Assembly (NCBI GenBank): GCA_016302405.1
Contig: JAEDNR010000020.1
Coordinates: forward strand, 1 to 23,634
From: Oscillospiraceae bacterium
Lineage (GTDB): Bacteria > Bacillota > Clostridia > Oscillospirales > Oscillospiraceae
Length of the DNA stretch: 23,634 nucleotides
Direction of reading: 5' to 3'
Both the position numbers and the translations under genes were made by a program. Position 1 is the first letter of the stretch; each line of letters starts with the position of its first letter. Shown here one piece after another: positions 8,166-15,818 of the stretch. The notes beneath the pieces were generated by a model, which ran no database searches, had not been told where the DNA came from, and saw only the letters and a program-made list of their open reading frames with translations.

Positions 8166-9140
8166 TTAAATCAGTGCGCTGCTGCGGTCGATCTTGCTGA
8201 CGATCGCGTTGGCGGTGAGGATGGTGATGCAGCCGATGATGGACTGGAACATGGAGGCCGCGGCGTTCTGACCCAGCCGGGTGCTGGTGGAGACCATCTG
8301 GTAGATCTTCACGTCGAAGGTGGTGACGACCTCGGCGATCTTGACGTTGGCGCCCCGGGTGACCTGATAGAACAGACCAAAGTCGGACGAGAAGATCCGG
8401 CCGACAGCCAGGATGAACATCATAATAATGATGGGCTGCAGGCTGGGCAGGGTGATATAGCGGGCCTGCTGAGCCTTGGAGGCGCCGTCCAGCACCGCCG
8501 CCTCGTAGAGGCTGGTGTCGATGCCGGTGATGGAGGCGAGGTAGACGACCATGGAGTAGCCCAGCACCTTCCAGATGTGCATGATGGTCAGGATGTAGGG
8601 CCAGTATTTGGCTTCGGTGTACCATTTGATCCGCTCGCCGCCGAAAAAGACGATGATGCTGTTGAGCAGACCCTTGTCGCCGTCCAGGAAGGCGTAGACA
8701 AAGTAGCTGACCACGACCCAGCTCATGAAGTGGGGCATGAACATCAGGGTCTGGTAGACCTTGGACTTGCGCTTGGAGTAGATGTTGCTGATCATGATGG
8801 CCAGACCCACCGGCAGCACGAGGTCCAGAATGATGAACACCACATTATAAAGTATGGTGTTGCGCAGGATCATGGGGAAGTCCTTCAGGGTCAGGAAGTA
8901 CTGGAAGTTCTTGAAGCCCGCCCAGTCGCTGTGCATCAGATTGTAGAGGAAGCTTTTTCCCGCGTCCACAATTTTATAGTCCTTGAACGCAAGGACGATA
9001 CCAAACATGGGAAGGTAGCAGAACAGGATGTACCAAACTGTGGTTGGCAGAGCCAGAATCGTCAGCTCAGTATCGTCTCTCGTCCATTTGTTCCGGCGCT
9101 TCAGCTTATGGGGCTTGGCCCGGGTTTTTTCATCAGTCAT
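8166..9140 (-). CDS. Sugar ABC transporter permease, LplB/MalF type
   Basis: The protein has 324 residues with a basic cytoplasmic N-terminus (about residues 1-22) and about six membrane segments. The EAA-loop reads YEAAVLDGASKAQQARYITLP near 212-232. It is the first gene of the importer operon and forms the heterodimeric channel with the YtcP-like permease. The chosen ATG at 9140 has AAGG sites 14 or more bases upstream, which is rather distant. A six-codon ORF at 9133-9153, better placed with respect to GAGG, overlaps this start and may couple translation. The promoter region at 9202-9269 carries direct repeats typical of AraC-family activation. No ATPase gene accompanies the permeases. Confidence 0.93.
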   Translation of the reverse strand: MTDEKTRAKPHKLKRRNKWTRDDTELTILALPTTVWYILFCYLPMFGIVLAFKDYKIVDAGKSFLYNLMHSDWAGFKNFQYFLTLKDFPMILRNTILYNVVFIILDLVLPVGLAIMISNIYSKRKSKVYQTLMFMPHFMSWVVVSYFVYAFLDGDKGLLNSIIVFFGGERIKWYTEAKYWPYILTIMHIWKVLGYSMVVYLASITGIDTSLYEAAVLDGASKAQQARYITLPSLQPIIIMMFILAVGRIFSSDFGLFYQVTRGANVKIAEVVTTFDVKIYQMVSTSTRLGQNAAASMFQSIIGCITILTANAIVSKIDRSSALI

Positions 9141-9201
9141 AGACTTTATTCATTCCTTTCCTCTTGACTCGCGGGGGATCTGCTCCCCATTGAACATCTT
9201 T

Positions 9202-9230
9202 ATTATATTTTTATTTCGTTCTTCACGAAA
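9202..9230 (-). promoter_or_regulatory. Promoter of the importer operon (strong -10, weak -35)
   Basis: On the minus strand a perfect TATAAT (9202-9207) is preceded, after 17 bp, by TTTCGT (9225-9230), a poor -35. Such promoters usually need an activator; the direct repeats just upstream are in the right place for one. Confidence 0.65.
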
Positions 9231-9236
9231 GTCCCA

Positions 9237-9269
9237 AAAGGATACTTTATAGTGCACAAAAGATACTTT
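9237..9269 (-). promoter_or_regulatory. Direct-repeat operator, AraC-activator type
   Basis: AAAGGATACTTT (9237-9248) and AAAAGATACTTT (9258-9269) are near-identical and start exactly 21 bp apart, two helical turns. The promoter-proximal copy ends 6 bp from the weak -35. AraC-family activators, commonly adjacent to LplB/YtcP systems, bind such same-face direct repeats; no such regulator is in the window. Confidence 0.55.
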
Positions 9270-9295
9270 TCTGAATGATTATTTTTTGTCATAAT

Positions 9296-9324
9296 TTGAC
9301 AACCGTTTAAAATTTATACATATT
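9296..9324 (+). promoter_or_regulatory. Possible promoter for the GH20 gene
   Basis: TTGACA (9296-9301) is followed after 17 bp by CATATT (9319-9324) in a very AT-rich stretch. The -35 is perfect and the -10 is weak. It would give a leader of about 230 bases before the GH20 start. The AT-rich zone 9190-9400 is the divergent control region between importer and GH20. Confidence 0.35.
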
Positions 9325-9557
9325 TTACAAATAAACCATTCATTACCTGTTAAAAATAACGAAAATCATTTTTTTATCATTTTAGACTTCCATTTTGGGA
9401 GGATTTGAAGGATAATACTAAAGAACGGTTGCGGCAGTACCGGGCATTTCCGCCCTAACAGGCCCAAATCCGCCTGTTTTCTCTGCGTTGGTAAAGTTGC
9501 AGCCGTGCATATATCCACTGATAATTTATCTTTTTCGATTCTATAAAGGAGCCTCAT

Positions 9558-11423
9558 ATGAAAAAAATCTGCATTCTGGGAACGCCGCCGGCGGGATGGG
9601 AAAAAGCGCTGGAGGAACTGCGGGACGATCTGGGGATGACCCTGTCGGAGGAGGGTCTTCCCATCACAGTGTGCCGGGGCGACTGCCTGGCCGTGGACAG
9701 CGACGGGACTTCCGTCACCGTCACTTGGGCCGCTCCCATCCAGTTTTACCGCGCCCTCAGCCTGATTCCTCTGCCCCTGACCCCCTGTCATATTCAGGAG
9801 TCTCCCGCCTTTGAATCCACCGGGGTCATGTTCGACTGCTCCCGCAACGCGGTCCTCACCCCGGATAGCCTGCGCTTTTTCCTGCGGAAAATGGCCCTGA
9901 TGGGACTGAACCTGGGCATGATGTACACCGAGGACACCTATGAGGTCCCGGAGCAGCCCTTCTTCGGCTACAAGCGGGGCCGCTACACCTACGACGAGCT
10001 GAAAGCCATTGACGACTACGCGTTTCTCTTTGGCATCGAGCTGATCCCCTGCATCCAGACCCTGGGGCACCTGGACCGGGTCATGCACTGGCCCGCCTAC
10101 TACGGTGTCCGGGAGAACAGCGCCATTATTGAGCCGGACCGGGAGGAAAGCTATACCATCCTGGAGCAGCTCATCCGCGCCGCCAGCGCTCCCTACCGCT
10201 CCAGGCGGATTCATTTGGGAATGGACGAAGCCTTCGGCGTGGGACTGGGCGCACACCTGTACCACTTCGGCTATGAAAACCCCAATAACATCCTCGGCCG
10301 CCACCTGAAGCGGCTTCTCGCGATCACGGACAAGCTGGGCCTGCAGGCCATGATGTGGAGCGACATGTACTTTGCCATCGACGGAAAGAATTACCACAGC
10401 GAAGGCGATCCCAGCGACGCCGCTATTGCCGCGGTGGATCCCAGAGCCATTCTGGTCTACTGGGACTACTACCAGTCCCGGGAGGAGATGTACCTGGACG
10501 CCCTGAAAAAGCACAGCCGTCTCCCCGCCCCCACAGTATTTGCCGGTGGTATCTGGACCTGGATCGGCCCGGCACCCGCCTATGAAATCTCCATCCGGAA
10601 TACCGTCGCTGCCCTCTCCGCCTGCCGGAAGGCCGGGGTTCCCCTGGTGGTCGCCACCTGCTGGGGCGACGACGGCCAGGAGTGCAATATGCTTGCGGCT
10701 CTGCCGGGCATGCAGCTCTACGGAGAAATGGCTTACACCGGTGTCTACGACCCCCAGACCCTTGCCCACCGCTTCCGCCGGTGCTGCCACGGAGAGCTTT
10801 CCGACTTCCTTGCCCTGAGTGAGCTGAACACCCTCCCCGGCCTGGAATCCCGCTCCAACGACCCCAGCAATATCTGTAAGATCCTGCTGTATCAGGATCC
10901 CCTGGTACAGCTGTTTGAAAAGGATCTGGAGGGCTTCCGCCCCGAGGAGCACTTTGCTGGGCTGGTGGGAAAATACGCCCTGGCCGCCCGGAACAATCCG
11001 GAATTCGCCGCTTTCTTTGACTTCTACACCGCCCTGGCCCACGCTCTGACGCTGAAGAGCCGCTGGCACGCCGCCGCTGCTAGAGCGGTACGGGAACGGG
11101 ACCTGGATGCTGCCGCTGCTCTGGCGGAGGACATCCCGGCAGCCATGGACGCGGTGGAAGCCTTGCGCAAGGTCTGGCGTACCCTCTGGGAGAGCACCAA
11201 CAAGCCCTTTGGCTTTGAGGTCATCGACTTCCGCATGGGTGGCGTCCGCGCCCGGCTGGCTACCGCGGGAGAACGAATGGCAGCCTTTGCCCGGGGGGAG
11301 ATCACGGACATCCCCGAGCTGTCCGGCGAGGTCCTCCCCTACCGCCGCAACGGGGATTTTATCGGCTGCACCAACACCATGCGGGATCTGCTCACCGCCG
11401 CGAGACTGGACCACCCGGACTGA
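9558..11423 (+). CDS. GH20 beta-N-acetylhexosaminidase, intracellular
   Basis: The 621-residue protein begins 6 bases after AAAGGAG and has no signal peptide. An N-terminal alpha/beta domain (about 1-85) is followed by a TIM barrel. GH20 hallmarks are GVMFDCSRNAVL (89-100), IPCIQTLGHLDR (163-174) and IHLGMDEAFG with the catalytic pair D223/E224 (substrate-assisted mechanism). Aromatic GIWTWIGPAP near 344-353 likely lines the sugar pocket. Length and lack of a secretion signal resemble the streptococcal GH20C exo-beta-hexosaminidases; that comparison is from memory. GH20 enzymes remove terminal beta-GlcNAc or GalNAc. Divergent to the importer and next to mannose enzymes, it probably strips antenna or core GlcNAc from imported glycans. 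The C-terminal 200 residues are helical. Confidence 0.9.
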   Translation: MKKICILGTPPAGWEKALEELRDDLGMTLSEEGLPITVCRGDCLAVDSDGTSVTVTWAAPIQFYRALSLIPLPLTPCHIQESPAFESTGVMFDCSRNAVLTPDSLRFFLRKMALMGLNLGMMYTEDTYEVPEQPFFGYKRGRYTYDELKAIDDYAFLFGIELIPCIQTLGHLDRVMHWPAYYGVRENSAIIEPDREESYTILEQLIRAASAPYRSRRIHLGMDEAFGVGLGAHLYHFGYENPNNILGRHLKRLLAITDKLGLQAMMWSDMYFAIDGKNYHSEGDPSDAAIAAVDPRAILVYWDYYQSREEMYLDALKKHSRLPAPTVFAGGIWTWIGPAPAYEISIRNTVAALSACRKAGVPLVVATCWGDDGQECNMLAALPGMQLYGEMAYTGVYDPQTLAHRFRRCCHGELSDFLALSELNTLPGLESRSNDPSNICKILLYQDPLVQLFEKDLEGFRPEEHFAGLVGKYALAARNNPEFAAFFDFYTALAHALTLKSRWHAAAARAVRERDLDAAAALAEDIPAAMDAVEALRKVWRTLWESTNKPFGFEVIDFRMGGVRARLATAGERMAAFARGEITDIPELSGEVLPYRRNGDFIGCTNTMRDLLTAARLDHPD

Positions 11424-11437
11424 TTGAAAAAATGTAA

Positions 11438-11598
11438 GGCAACACCGCACAATTGCATCTGCGGATCTCAGCGGATCTTTTGCACCATTTCTGCAGTTTC
11501 AAAAACGGGAAATACATACAGTATTCCCCCGTTTTTGAAACTTTGAACTGGCACAAAATCTCTCGCTGAGCTTCCTTGCCGAATTATGCGGTGTAGCC
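11438..11598. mobile_element. MITE-like hairpin element, about 161 bp, with possible GTAA duplication
   Basis: The ends GGCAACACCGCACAATT (left) and AATTATGCGGTGTAGCC (right) are inverted repeats with two mismatches. The similarity continues inward: TCTCAGCGGATCTTTTGCAC on the left matches the complement of the right-hand GAACTGGCACAAAATCTCTC region, and GTTTCAAAAACGGG / CCCGTTTTTGAAAC pair perfectly near the centre. GTAA flanks both ends, consistent with a 4-bp target duplication. No ORF. It lies just after the GH20 stop and could also act as its terminator. Confidence 0.75.
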
Positions 11599-11631
11599 GT
11601 AAATTTAAGCTATCTTTATGCGGAAGCTGAA

Positions 11632-11821
11632 AAATTGGAATTTAATTGACAATTGACAATGAACAATTGACAATTAAGGAATCCCTGCGGGATGATTAAA
11701 AATAAAATAAATTGGACGAAAACAATCACAATTATTTCAAAAATTGTCCCGTAGGGACACAATAATTGTCAACTGTCAATTGTCAATTGTCAATTCGGCG
11801 AAGCTCTACAAATTCCAATTT
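11632..11821. repeat. Palindromic element with AAATTGGAATTT ends and AATTGACAATTG arms
   Basis: The element begins AAATTGGAATTT and ends CAAATTCCAATTT. The arms contain iterated ATTGACA units on the left and TGTCAAT units on the right. The middle holds GGAATCCCTGCGGGATGATT and TTGTCCCGTAGGGACA, the same paired-hairpin core seen at 7140-7180. No gene is present in 11424-11872; this element and the one before it account for nearly all of that gap upstream of the mutase. Confidence 0.75.
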
Positions 11822-11872
11822 ATCCCACTGCTGTTTTGACAACCGGTAAATGAAAACAAGGAGGTAATCAAA

Positions 11873-13552
11873 ATGCGTATACAAGCGCTCTACCGTCTTT
11901 GGCTGGAACGGGCCCAGGAAGACCCGGAGCTTCACGAGGAGCTTTCCGGCCTGAACCCTGAAAAGGACGCAGACGCCATCAATGACCGGTTTTACCGGGA
12001 TCTGGAATTCGGCACCGGAGGACTGCGGGGCGTCATCGGCGCGGGCACCAACCGGATGAACATTTATGTCATCCGCCGGGCTACCCAGGGCCTGTGCGCC
12101 TACCTGAAAGCAGCGAAGCTGCCGGGGAAAGTGGCCATCGGCTACGACAGCCGGATCAAGAGCGACCTGTTCGCCCTGGAAGCCGCCAAGGTCATTGCCG
12201 CCAACGGCCTCACTGCTTACCTGTACCCCCGTCTGGAGCCCACCCCCGCTCTGAGCTGGGCAGTGCGGTACTACGGCGCGGGAGCGGGAATCTGCGTCAC
12301 CGCAAGCCACAACCCCGCCAAGTATAACGGCTACAAGGTCTACGGCCCCGACGGCTGCCAGATCACCCTGGAGGCCGCCGCAGCGGTTCTGGGAGAAATC
12401 CAGAAAGTGGATATGTTTGACGGCCCCCTGGTCATGGACGAAAACGATGCCCGGGCTGCCGGACGGATCGTCTCCATCGGCGAGGACTGCCTGGAAGCGT
12501 TCCTGGACGCTGTCCAGGCCCAGAGTGTGGCGGGAGGCGGCAAGCTGGACCTGAAAGTGGTCTACACGCCCCTGAACGGTGCCGGTCTGGAGTGCGTTAC
12601 CAAGATCCTGCGCCGCATCGGCATCACGGATGTCACCGTGGTTCCGGAGCAGAAAAACCCCGACGGCCATTTCCCCACCTGCCCCTACCCCAACCCGGAA
12701 ATCCGGGAGGCCATGGAGACCGGGCTGAAGCTCTGCCGCGCCGTAAGGCCCGACCTGCTGCTGGGTACCGACCCGGACTGTGACCGGATGGGCGTTGCCG
12801 TTCCCGAGGGAGACGACTACCGGCTGATCACCGGCAACGAAATGGGCGTTCTGCTGCTGGATTACATCTGCCGGAAGCGGCTGGAAAACGGCACTATACC
12901 CCAGCGCCCTGTGGCGGTTACCACCATCGTTTCCACGGATATGGCGGATGCGGTTGCCGCCGAATACGGTGTGGAGCTGCGCCGGGTGCTCACCGGCTTC
13001 AAGTTTATCGGCGAGCAAATTGCCCTGCTGGAAGCGGAGGGGCACTCCGAGCGGTACATTTTCGGCTTTGAGGAGAGCTATGGCTACCTCTCCGGCGGTC
13101 ACGTTCGGGACAAGGATGCGGTGAACGCTTCCATGCTCTGCTGCGAAATGACCGCCTGGTACCGGGAGCAGGGCCTGACCCTGGCCCAGGCCATGGACGC
13201 CCTGTACGAAAAGTACGGTTGCTACCACAACCGCCTGGGAAGCTTCACCTACGAAGGCGCCGACGGCATGGCGAAAATGCAGGCCATTATGGATACTCTC
13301 CGGGCCAATCCTCCGAAAACCCTTGCCGGGGAGCCGGTCACGGAGGTCACCGACTACAGCCAGGGCGTCCGGGGACTGCCCAGGAGCAACGTGCTGGAAT
13401 ACCGGTCCGGAAACGGCAAGGTTCTGGTCCGCCCCTCCGGCACAGAGCCCAAGATCAAGGTGTACCTGTCCAGCCGGGCAGGCACCATGGCTGACGCGGA
13501 AAAGGCAACGGAAAGCCTCCTTGCCGAGATCGCCGAACGCTATCTGGCATAA
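11873..13552 (+). CDS. Phospho-sugar mutase (phosphomannomutase/phosphoglucomutase)
   Basis: The protein has 559 residues and its start follows AAGGAGG by 8 bases. All four alpha-D-phosphohexomutase motifs are present. The phosphoserine loop is TASHNPAKYNGYK (S145), the magnesium loop GTDPDCDRMG (D300, D302, D304), the sugar loop GFEESYGYLSGG (398-409), and the phosphate-binding loop near the C-terminus RPSGTEPKIKVYL. It interconverts hexose-1- and hexose-6-phosphates in the cytoplasm; substrate preference between glucose and mannose is not visible in the sequence. Because GH130 would release mannose-1-phosphate, conversion to mannose-6-phosphate is the likely job here. Length fits the approximately 560-residue PgcA-type subgroup. 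It lies downstream of GH20, separated by repeat elements, and I see no clear separate promoter. Confidence 0.93.
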   Translation: MRIQALYRLWLERAQEDPELHEELSGLNPEKDADAINDRFYRDLEFGTGGLRGVIGAGTNRMNIYVIRRATQGLCAYLKAAKLPGKVAIGYDSRIKSDLFALEAAKVIAANGLTAYLYPRLEPTPALSWAVRYYGAGAGICVTASHNPAKYNGYKVYGPDGCQITLEAAAAVLGEIQKVDMFDGPLVMDENDARAAGRIVSIGEDCLEAFLDAVQAQSVAGGGKLDLKVVYTPLNGAGLECVTKILRRIGITDVTVVPEQKNPDGHFPTCPYPNPEIREAMETGLKLCRAVRPDLLLGTDPDCDRMGVAVPEGDDYRLITGNEMGVLLLDYICRKRLENGTIPQRPVAVTTIVSTDMADAVAAEYGVELRRVLTGFKFIGEQIALLEAEGHSERYIFGFEESYGYLSGGHVRDKDAVNASMLCCEMTAWYREQGLTLAQAMDALYEKYGCYHNRLGSFTYEGADGMAKMQAIMDTLRANPPKTLAGEPVTEVTDYSQGVRGLPRSNVLEYRSGNGKVLVRPSGTEPKIKVYLSSRAGTMADAEKATESLLAEIAERYLA

Positions 13553-13564
13553 ACCCGAACATAA

Positions 13565-13602
13565 AGCCCTGCGCCCTTCTCTCTGGGAAACGGTGCAGGG
13601 CT
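13565..13602 (+). terminator. Probable terminator after the mutase gene
   Basis: AGCCCTGC at 13565-13572 and GCAGGGCT at 13595-13602 form a stem with a 22-base intervening region, followed by a weakly T-rich tail (GATTCTTAT). It starts about a dozen bases past the stop codon. Confidence 0.6.
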
Positions 13603-13697
13603 GATTCTTATCCCAATTCCCTGGGGCTGTCCGGCTGGGTATGACGCTTCCGGGCATCCGGGCCCCATGGCAAATGTGGCAAAATGGAAACATTATC

Positions 13698-13726
13698 TTG
13701 CCTTTCGGGGAAAACGGTGCTATACT
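13698..13726 (+). promoter_or_regulatory. Sigma-A promoter of the transporter gene
   Basis: TTGCCT (13698-13703), 17 bp, TATACT (13721-13726). It lies about 30 bases upstream of the start codon at 13757, so the gene is probably transcribed on its own from here. Confidence 0.7.
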
Positions 13727-13756
13727 TCCGAAAGAACTCCCTGAGAGGTAGCCTGT

Positions 13757-14899
13757 ATGAAAAAAATTGCGGAACTGTTCAAAAAAGATCTGATGCTGTC
13801 GGTTTCTCTGCTGGCGGCGCTGGTTTCCCTGCTGATCACGCCCCCCAGCCCCACGCTTCTGGCTGAGATCGATTGGCATACCCTTGCCATGCTCTTCATG
13901 ATGCTCACGGTGCTGGAGGGCTTCAAGAAGGAGAATATTTTTCTGCCTCTGATCCGGCTTACCGGCAGGATCGGCTCCATGGTTGGGCTTTCCCTGTTTC
14001 TGGTGTTTTCGGTGTTCTTTTCCTCCATGTTTGTCACCAATGACGTTTCCCTCATCATCTTCGTCCCCCTGACCATTCTGCTGTTCCGGTCCGGGGGAAA
14101 GGAAAACTATATCCTTCCCGTGATCTCCATGGAGAATATCGCCGCCGTCCGCGGCTCCATGCTGACCCCCTTCGGCAGTCCCCAGAACCTGTTTCTTTTC
14201 GGACGTTCCGGTGTCAGCGCGGGAACCTTTCTTGTGCATATGCTGCCCCTGTGGCTGCTGTCCGGACTGCTGCTGGCGCTGTTTGTCCTCGGACTGTTCC
14301 GCCGGGAGCCCCGGGAGTCCATCCGCTTTGATATAAACAAAACCGGAGGGTGTTGGCTCCCGGAGCGGAAGAGATACCGGGTACTGTACCTTAGCCTCTT
14401 CGTGCTGATCCTTTTCACCATCGTCAGCCGCATCGGGCTGTGGGGATATATTACCGCGGCGGTATTTCTGGCTGTTTTCCTCTTCGACCGGAGGACGCTC
14501 CTGAAAACGGACTATGTGCTCCTTGTCACGTTCCTCTGCTTTTTCATTTTCTCTTCCTCCGTTTCCGCCAACCCGGCCATCTCCGCGTTCCTGCAAAGGG
14601 CGGTTCGCGGACGGGAATACTGGTGGGGCATCCTGCTGAGCCAAATCATCTCCAATGTCCCGGCGGCCATTGTGCTGTATCCCTTTACGGAAAACCTGCC
14701 CGCTCTGCTGTACGGCGTGGACAGCGCCGGGCTGTGCACCCTGATCGGCTCCCTGGCATCCGTGATCAACTACCGGATCTATGTCCGGGAATACCCCGGC
14801 AGGGGCGGCGCCTTCATCAAGGTCTTCACCCTCACAAGCCTGGCCTTCTTCGTCCTCGTTGTGATCCCGGGCTATCTTCTCAGCGCCTGGCCCATGTGA
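13757..14899 (+). CDS. Ion-transporter superfamily permease (ArsB/NhaD/citrate-transporter-like)
   Basis: This is a 380-residue integral membrane protein with about ten hydrophobic segments. Two half-repeats each carry an asparagine-rich membrane motif: FVTNDVSLIIFVPLT (92-106) and LLSQIISNVPAAIVLYPFT in the second half. This is the inverted-repeat architecture of the IT superfamily, which includes ArsB, NhaD and SLC13/CitMHS transporters. The substrate could be an organic anion, arsenite or Na+/H+; the sequence does not decide. It is shorter than typical ArsB (about 430). The start follows GAGAGG by 8 bases and its own promoter lies just upstream. A hairpin terminator separates it from the convergent CPBP gene. 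Its function shows no obvious link to the glycan genes. Confidence 0.8.
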   Translation: MKKIAELFKKDLMLSVSLLAALVSLLITPPSPTLLAEIDWHTLAMLFMMLTVLEGFKKENIFLPLIRLTGRIGSMVGLSLFLVFSVFFSSMFVTNDVSLIIFVPLTILLFRSGGKENYILPVISMENIAAVRGSMLTPFGSPQNLFLFGRSGVSAGTFLVHMLPLWLLSGLLLALFVLGLFRREPRESIRFDINKTGGCWLPERKRYRVLYLSLFVLILFTIVSRIGLWGYITAAVFLAVFLFDRRTLLKTDYVLLVTFLCFFIFSSSVSANPAISAFLQRAVRGREYWWGILLSQIISNVPAAIVLYPFTENLPALLYGVDSAGLCTLIGSLASVINYRIYVREYPGRGGAFIKVFTLTSLAFFVLVVIPGYLLSAWPM

Positions 14900-14904
14900 C
14901 CGAA

Positions 14905-14937
14905 AAGAGACTGCCCACCGGGCAGTCTCTTAATTTT
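14905..14937. terminator. Shared terminator between convergent transporter and CPBP genes
   Basis: AAGAGACTGCCC, loop ACC, GGGCAGTCTCTT, then AATTTT on the plus strand; AAAAG-type bases on the other side give the minus strand a T-run as well. It falls between the two stop codons. Confidence 0.88.
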
Positions 14938-14938
14938 G

Positions 14939-15817
14939 TCAGGGATTCTTTCCGTCCGGTTTGCGCAGCAGCAGGAACGCCGCAGTCACAATCATGGGCA
15001 GGCCGCCGATCAGGCCGATCATCAGCGGCCCCAGGAGCAGCCAGTTGCTGTAAGCCGGGGCCAGGAACAGGGTGGGGATCCCGGCAAAGGCATTGAAGGC
15101 CCCGTGGCACAGGGCCGGGTACCAGACGCTGCCCGATCTTTCGTACAGCCAGTCCAGCAGGGTGCCCATGGCAATGGTGATCACGCAGAAGGTAAGCGGC
15201 CCGGTGACCGGCGCGCCCCAATAATTGCTTCCGTATTCGTAACCCGCCAGGATCATGATCGGCCAATGCCAGATGCCCCAGATGACGCCGCTGACCAGGC
15301 GGCCTTTGACGCTTCCCAGCTTTTCTTTCAGCATGGGGTTCATAACCCCCCGCCAGCCGGCTTCCTCCCCCAGGGCAAAGAGCATATTGAACCAGGGGGC
15401 CCACAGGCAGGAAGCCAGACACGCGGAAACCGCGTACATAGGCAGGCTCATTCCGCTATTTTCCATTTGTGCGACACCCTCCGGCCCCAGGCTTGCGACG
15501 AGATAGGACATCGACGTATCAAAGGATGCCGGGAACAGAACAAAAAACAGGGCGGCGCCCAGGGTGCCCAGCACCGCGGGCAGGAACCAGGCCGCGGCCA
15601 GGTACCGCAGATTCCCCCGAAGCCGGGGTTTCCAGCCCAATCCCTTCCGTCCGGCGCCGGACAGGAGCCCCGCCGCCATGGGCGCGAACATGGACACGGA
15701 CAGCACTCCGGTGTAAGCCATGGCATAACCCCTGCGCAGCAGGATTGCCGCGGTCACCTGCAGGATCCAGGCAATCCCAAAGGCCCAGGCCAAATAAGCA
15801 GTCAGTTTCTTTTTCAT
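14939..15817 (-). CDS. CPBP-family (CAAX-protease-like, Abi) membrane protein
   Basis: The protein has 292 residues and about eight membrane helices. It has the three conserved motifs of the CPBP intramembrane metalloprotease family: EEAGWRG (E151, E152, R156), WGIWHWP (H184) and HGAFN (H238, N242). All presumed catalytic glutamates and histidines are retained. Family roles include bacteriocin self-immunity, protein processing and anti-sigma cleavage; no substrate can be named here. The start codon lies one base after the MerR stop (TAACATG) and its Shine-Dalgarno GGGAGGG lies inside the MerR 3' end, so the two genes are a coupled operon. This pairing suggests the MerR protein controls or is partnered by the protease. 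Confidence 0.88.
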   Translation of the reverse strand: MKKKLTAYLAWAFGIAWILQVTAAILLRRGYAMAYTGVLSVSMFAPMAAGLLSGAGRKGLGWKPRLRGNLRYLAAAWFLPAVLGTLGAALFFVLFPASFDTSMSYLVASLGPEGVAQMENSGMSLPMYAVSACLASCLWAPWFNMLFALGEEAGWRGVMNPMLKEKLGSVKGRLVSGVIWGIWHWPIMILAGYEYGSNYWGAPVTGPLTFCVITIAMGTLLDWLYERSGSVWYPALCHGAFNAFAGIPTLFLAPAYSNWLLLGPLMIGLIGGLPMIVTAAFLLLRKPDGKNP

Positions 15818-15818
15818 G

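Noticed and set aside
7797..9167. A 456-codon plus-strand frame opposite the two permeases
   Set aside because: Extreme Asp/His/Gly/Val composition without hydrophobic core; spans two genes and their junction.
9366..11450. A 694-codon minus-strand frame opposite GH20
   Set aside because: Shadow of GH20; no start signal or motif, and it runs into the repeat at 11438.
11783..14644. A 953-codon open frame on the minus strand across the mutase and transporter genes
   Set aside because: It crosses a terminator, a promoter and two well-supported plus-strand genes; composition is Gln/Gly/His-rich and no family is recognisable.
14939..15817. CPBP gene as a phage-defence (abortive infection) or bacteriocin-immunity gene
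   Set aside because: The Abi label of the family is historical and no bacteriocin precursor, exporter or defence partner is visible nearby, so only the protease-family call is kept.
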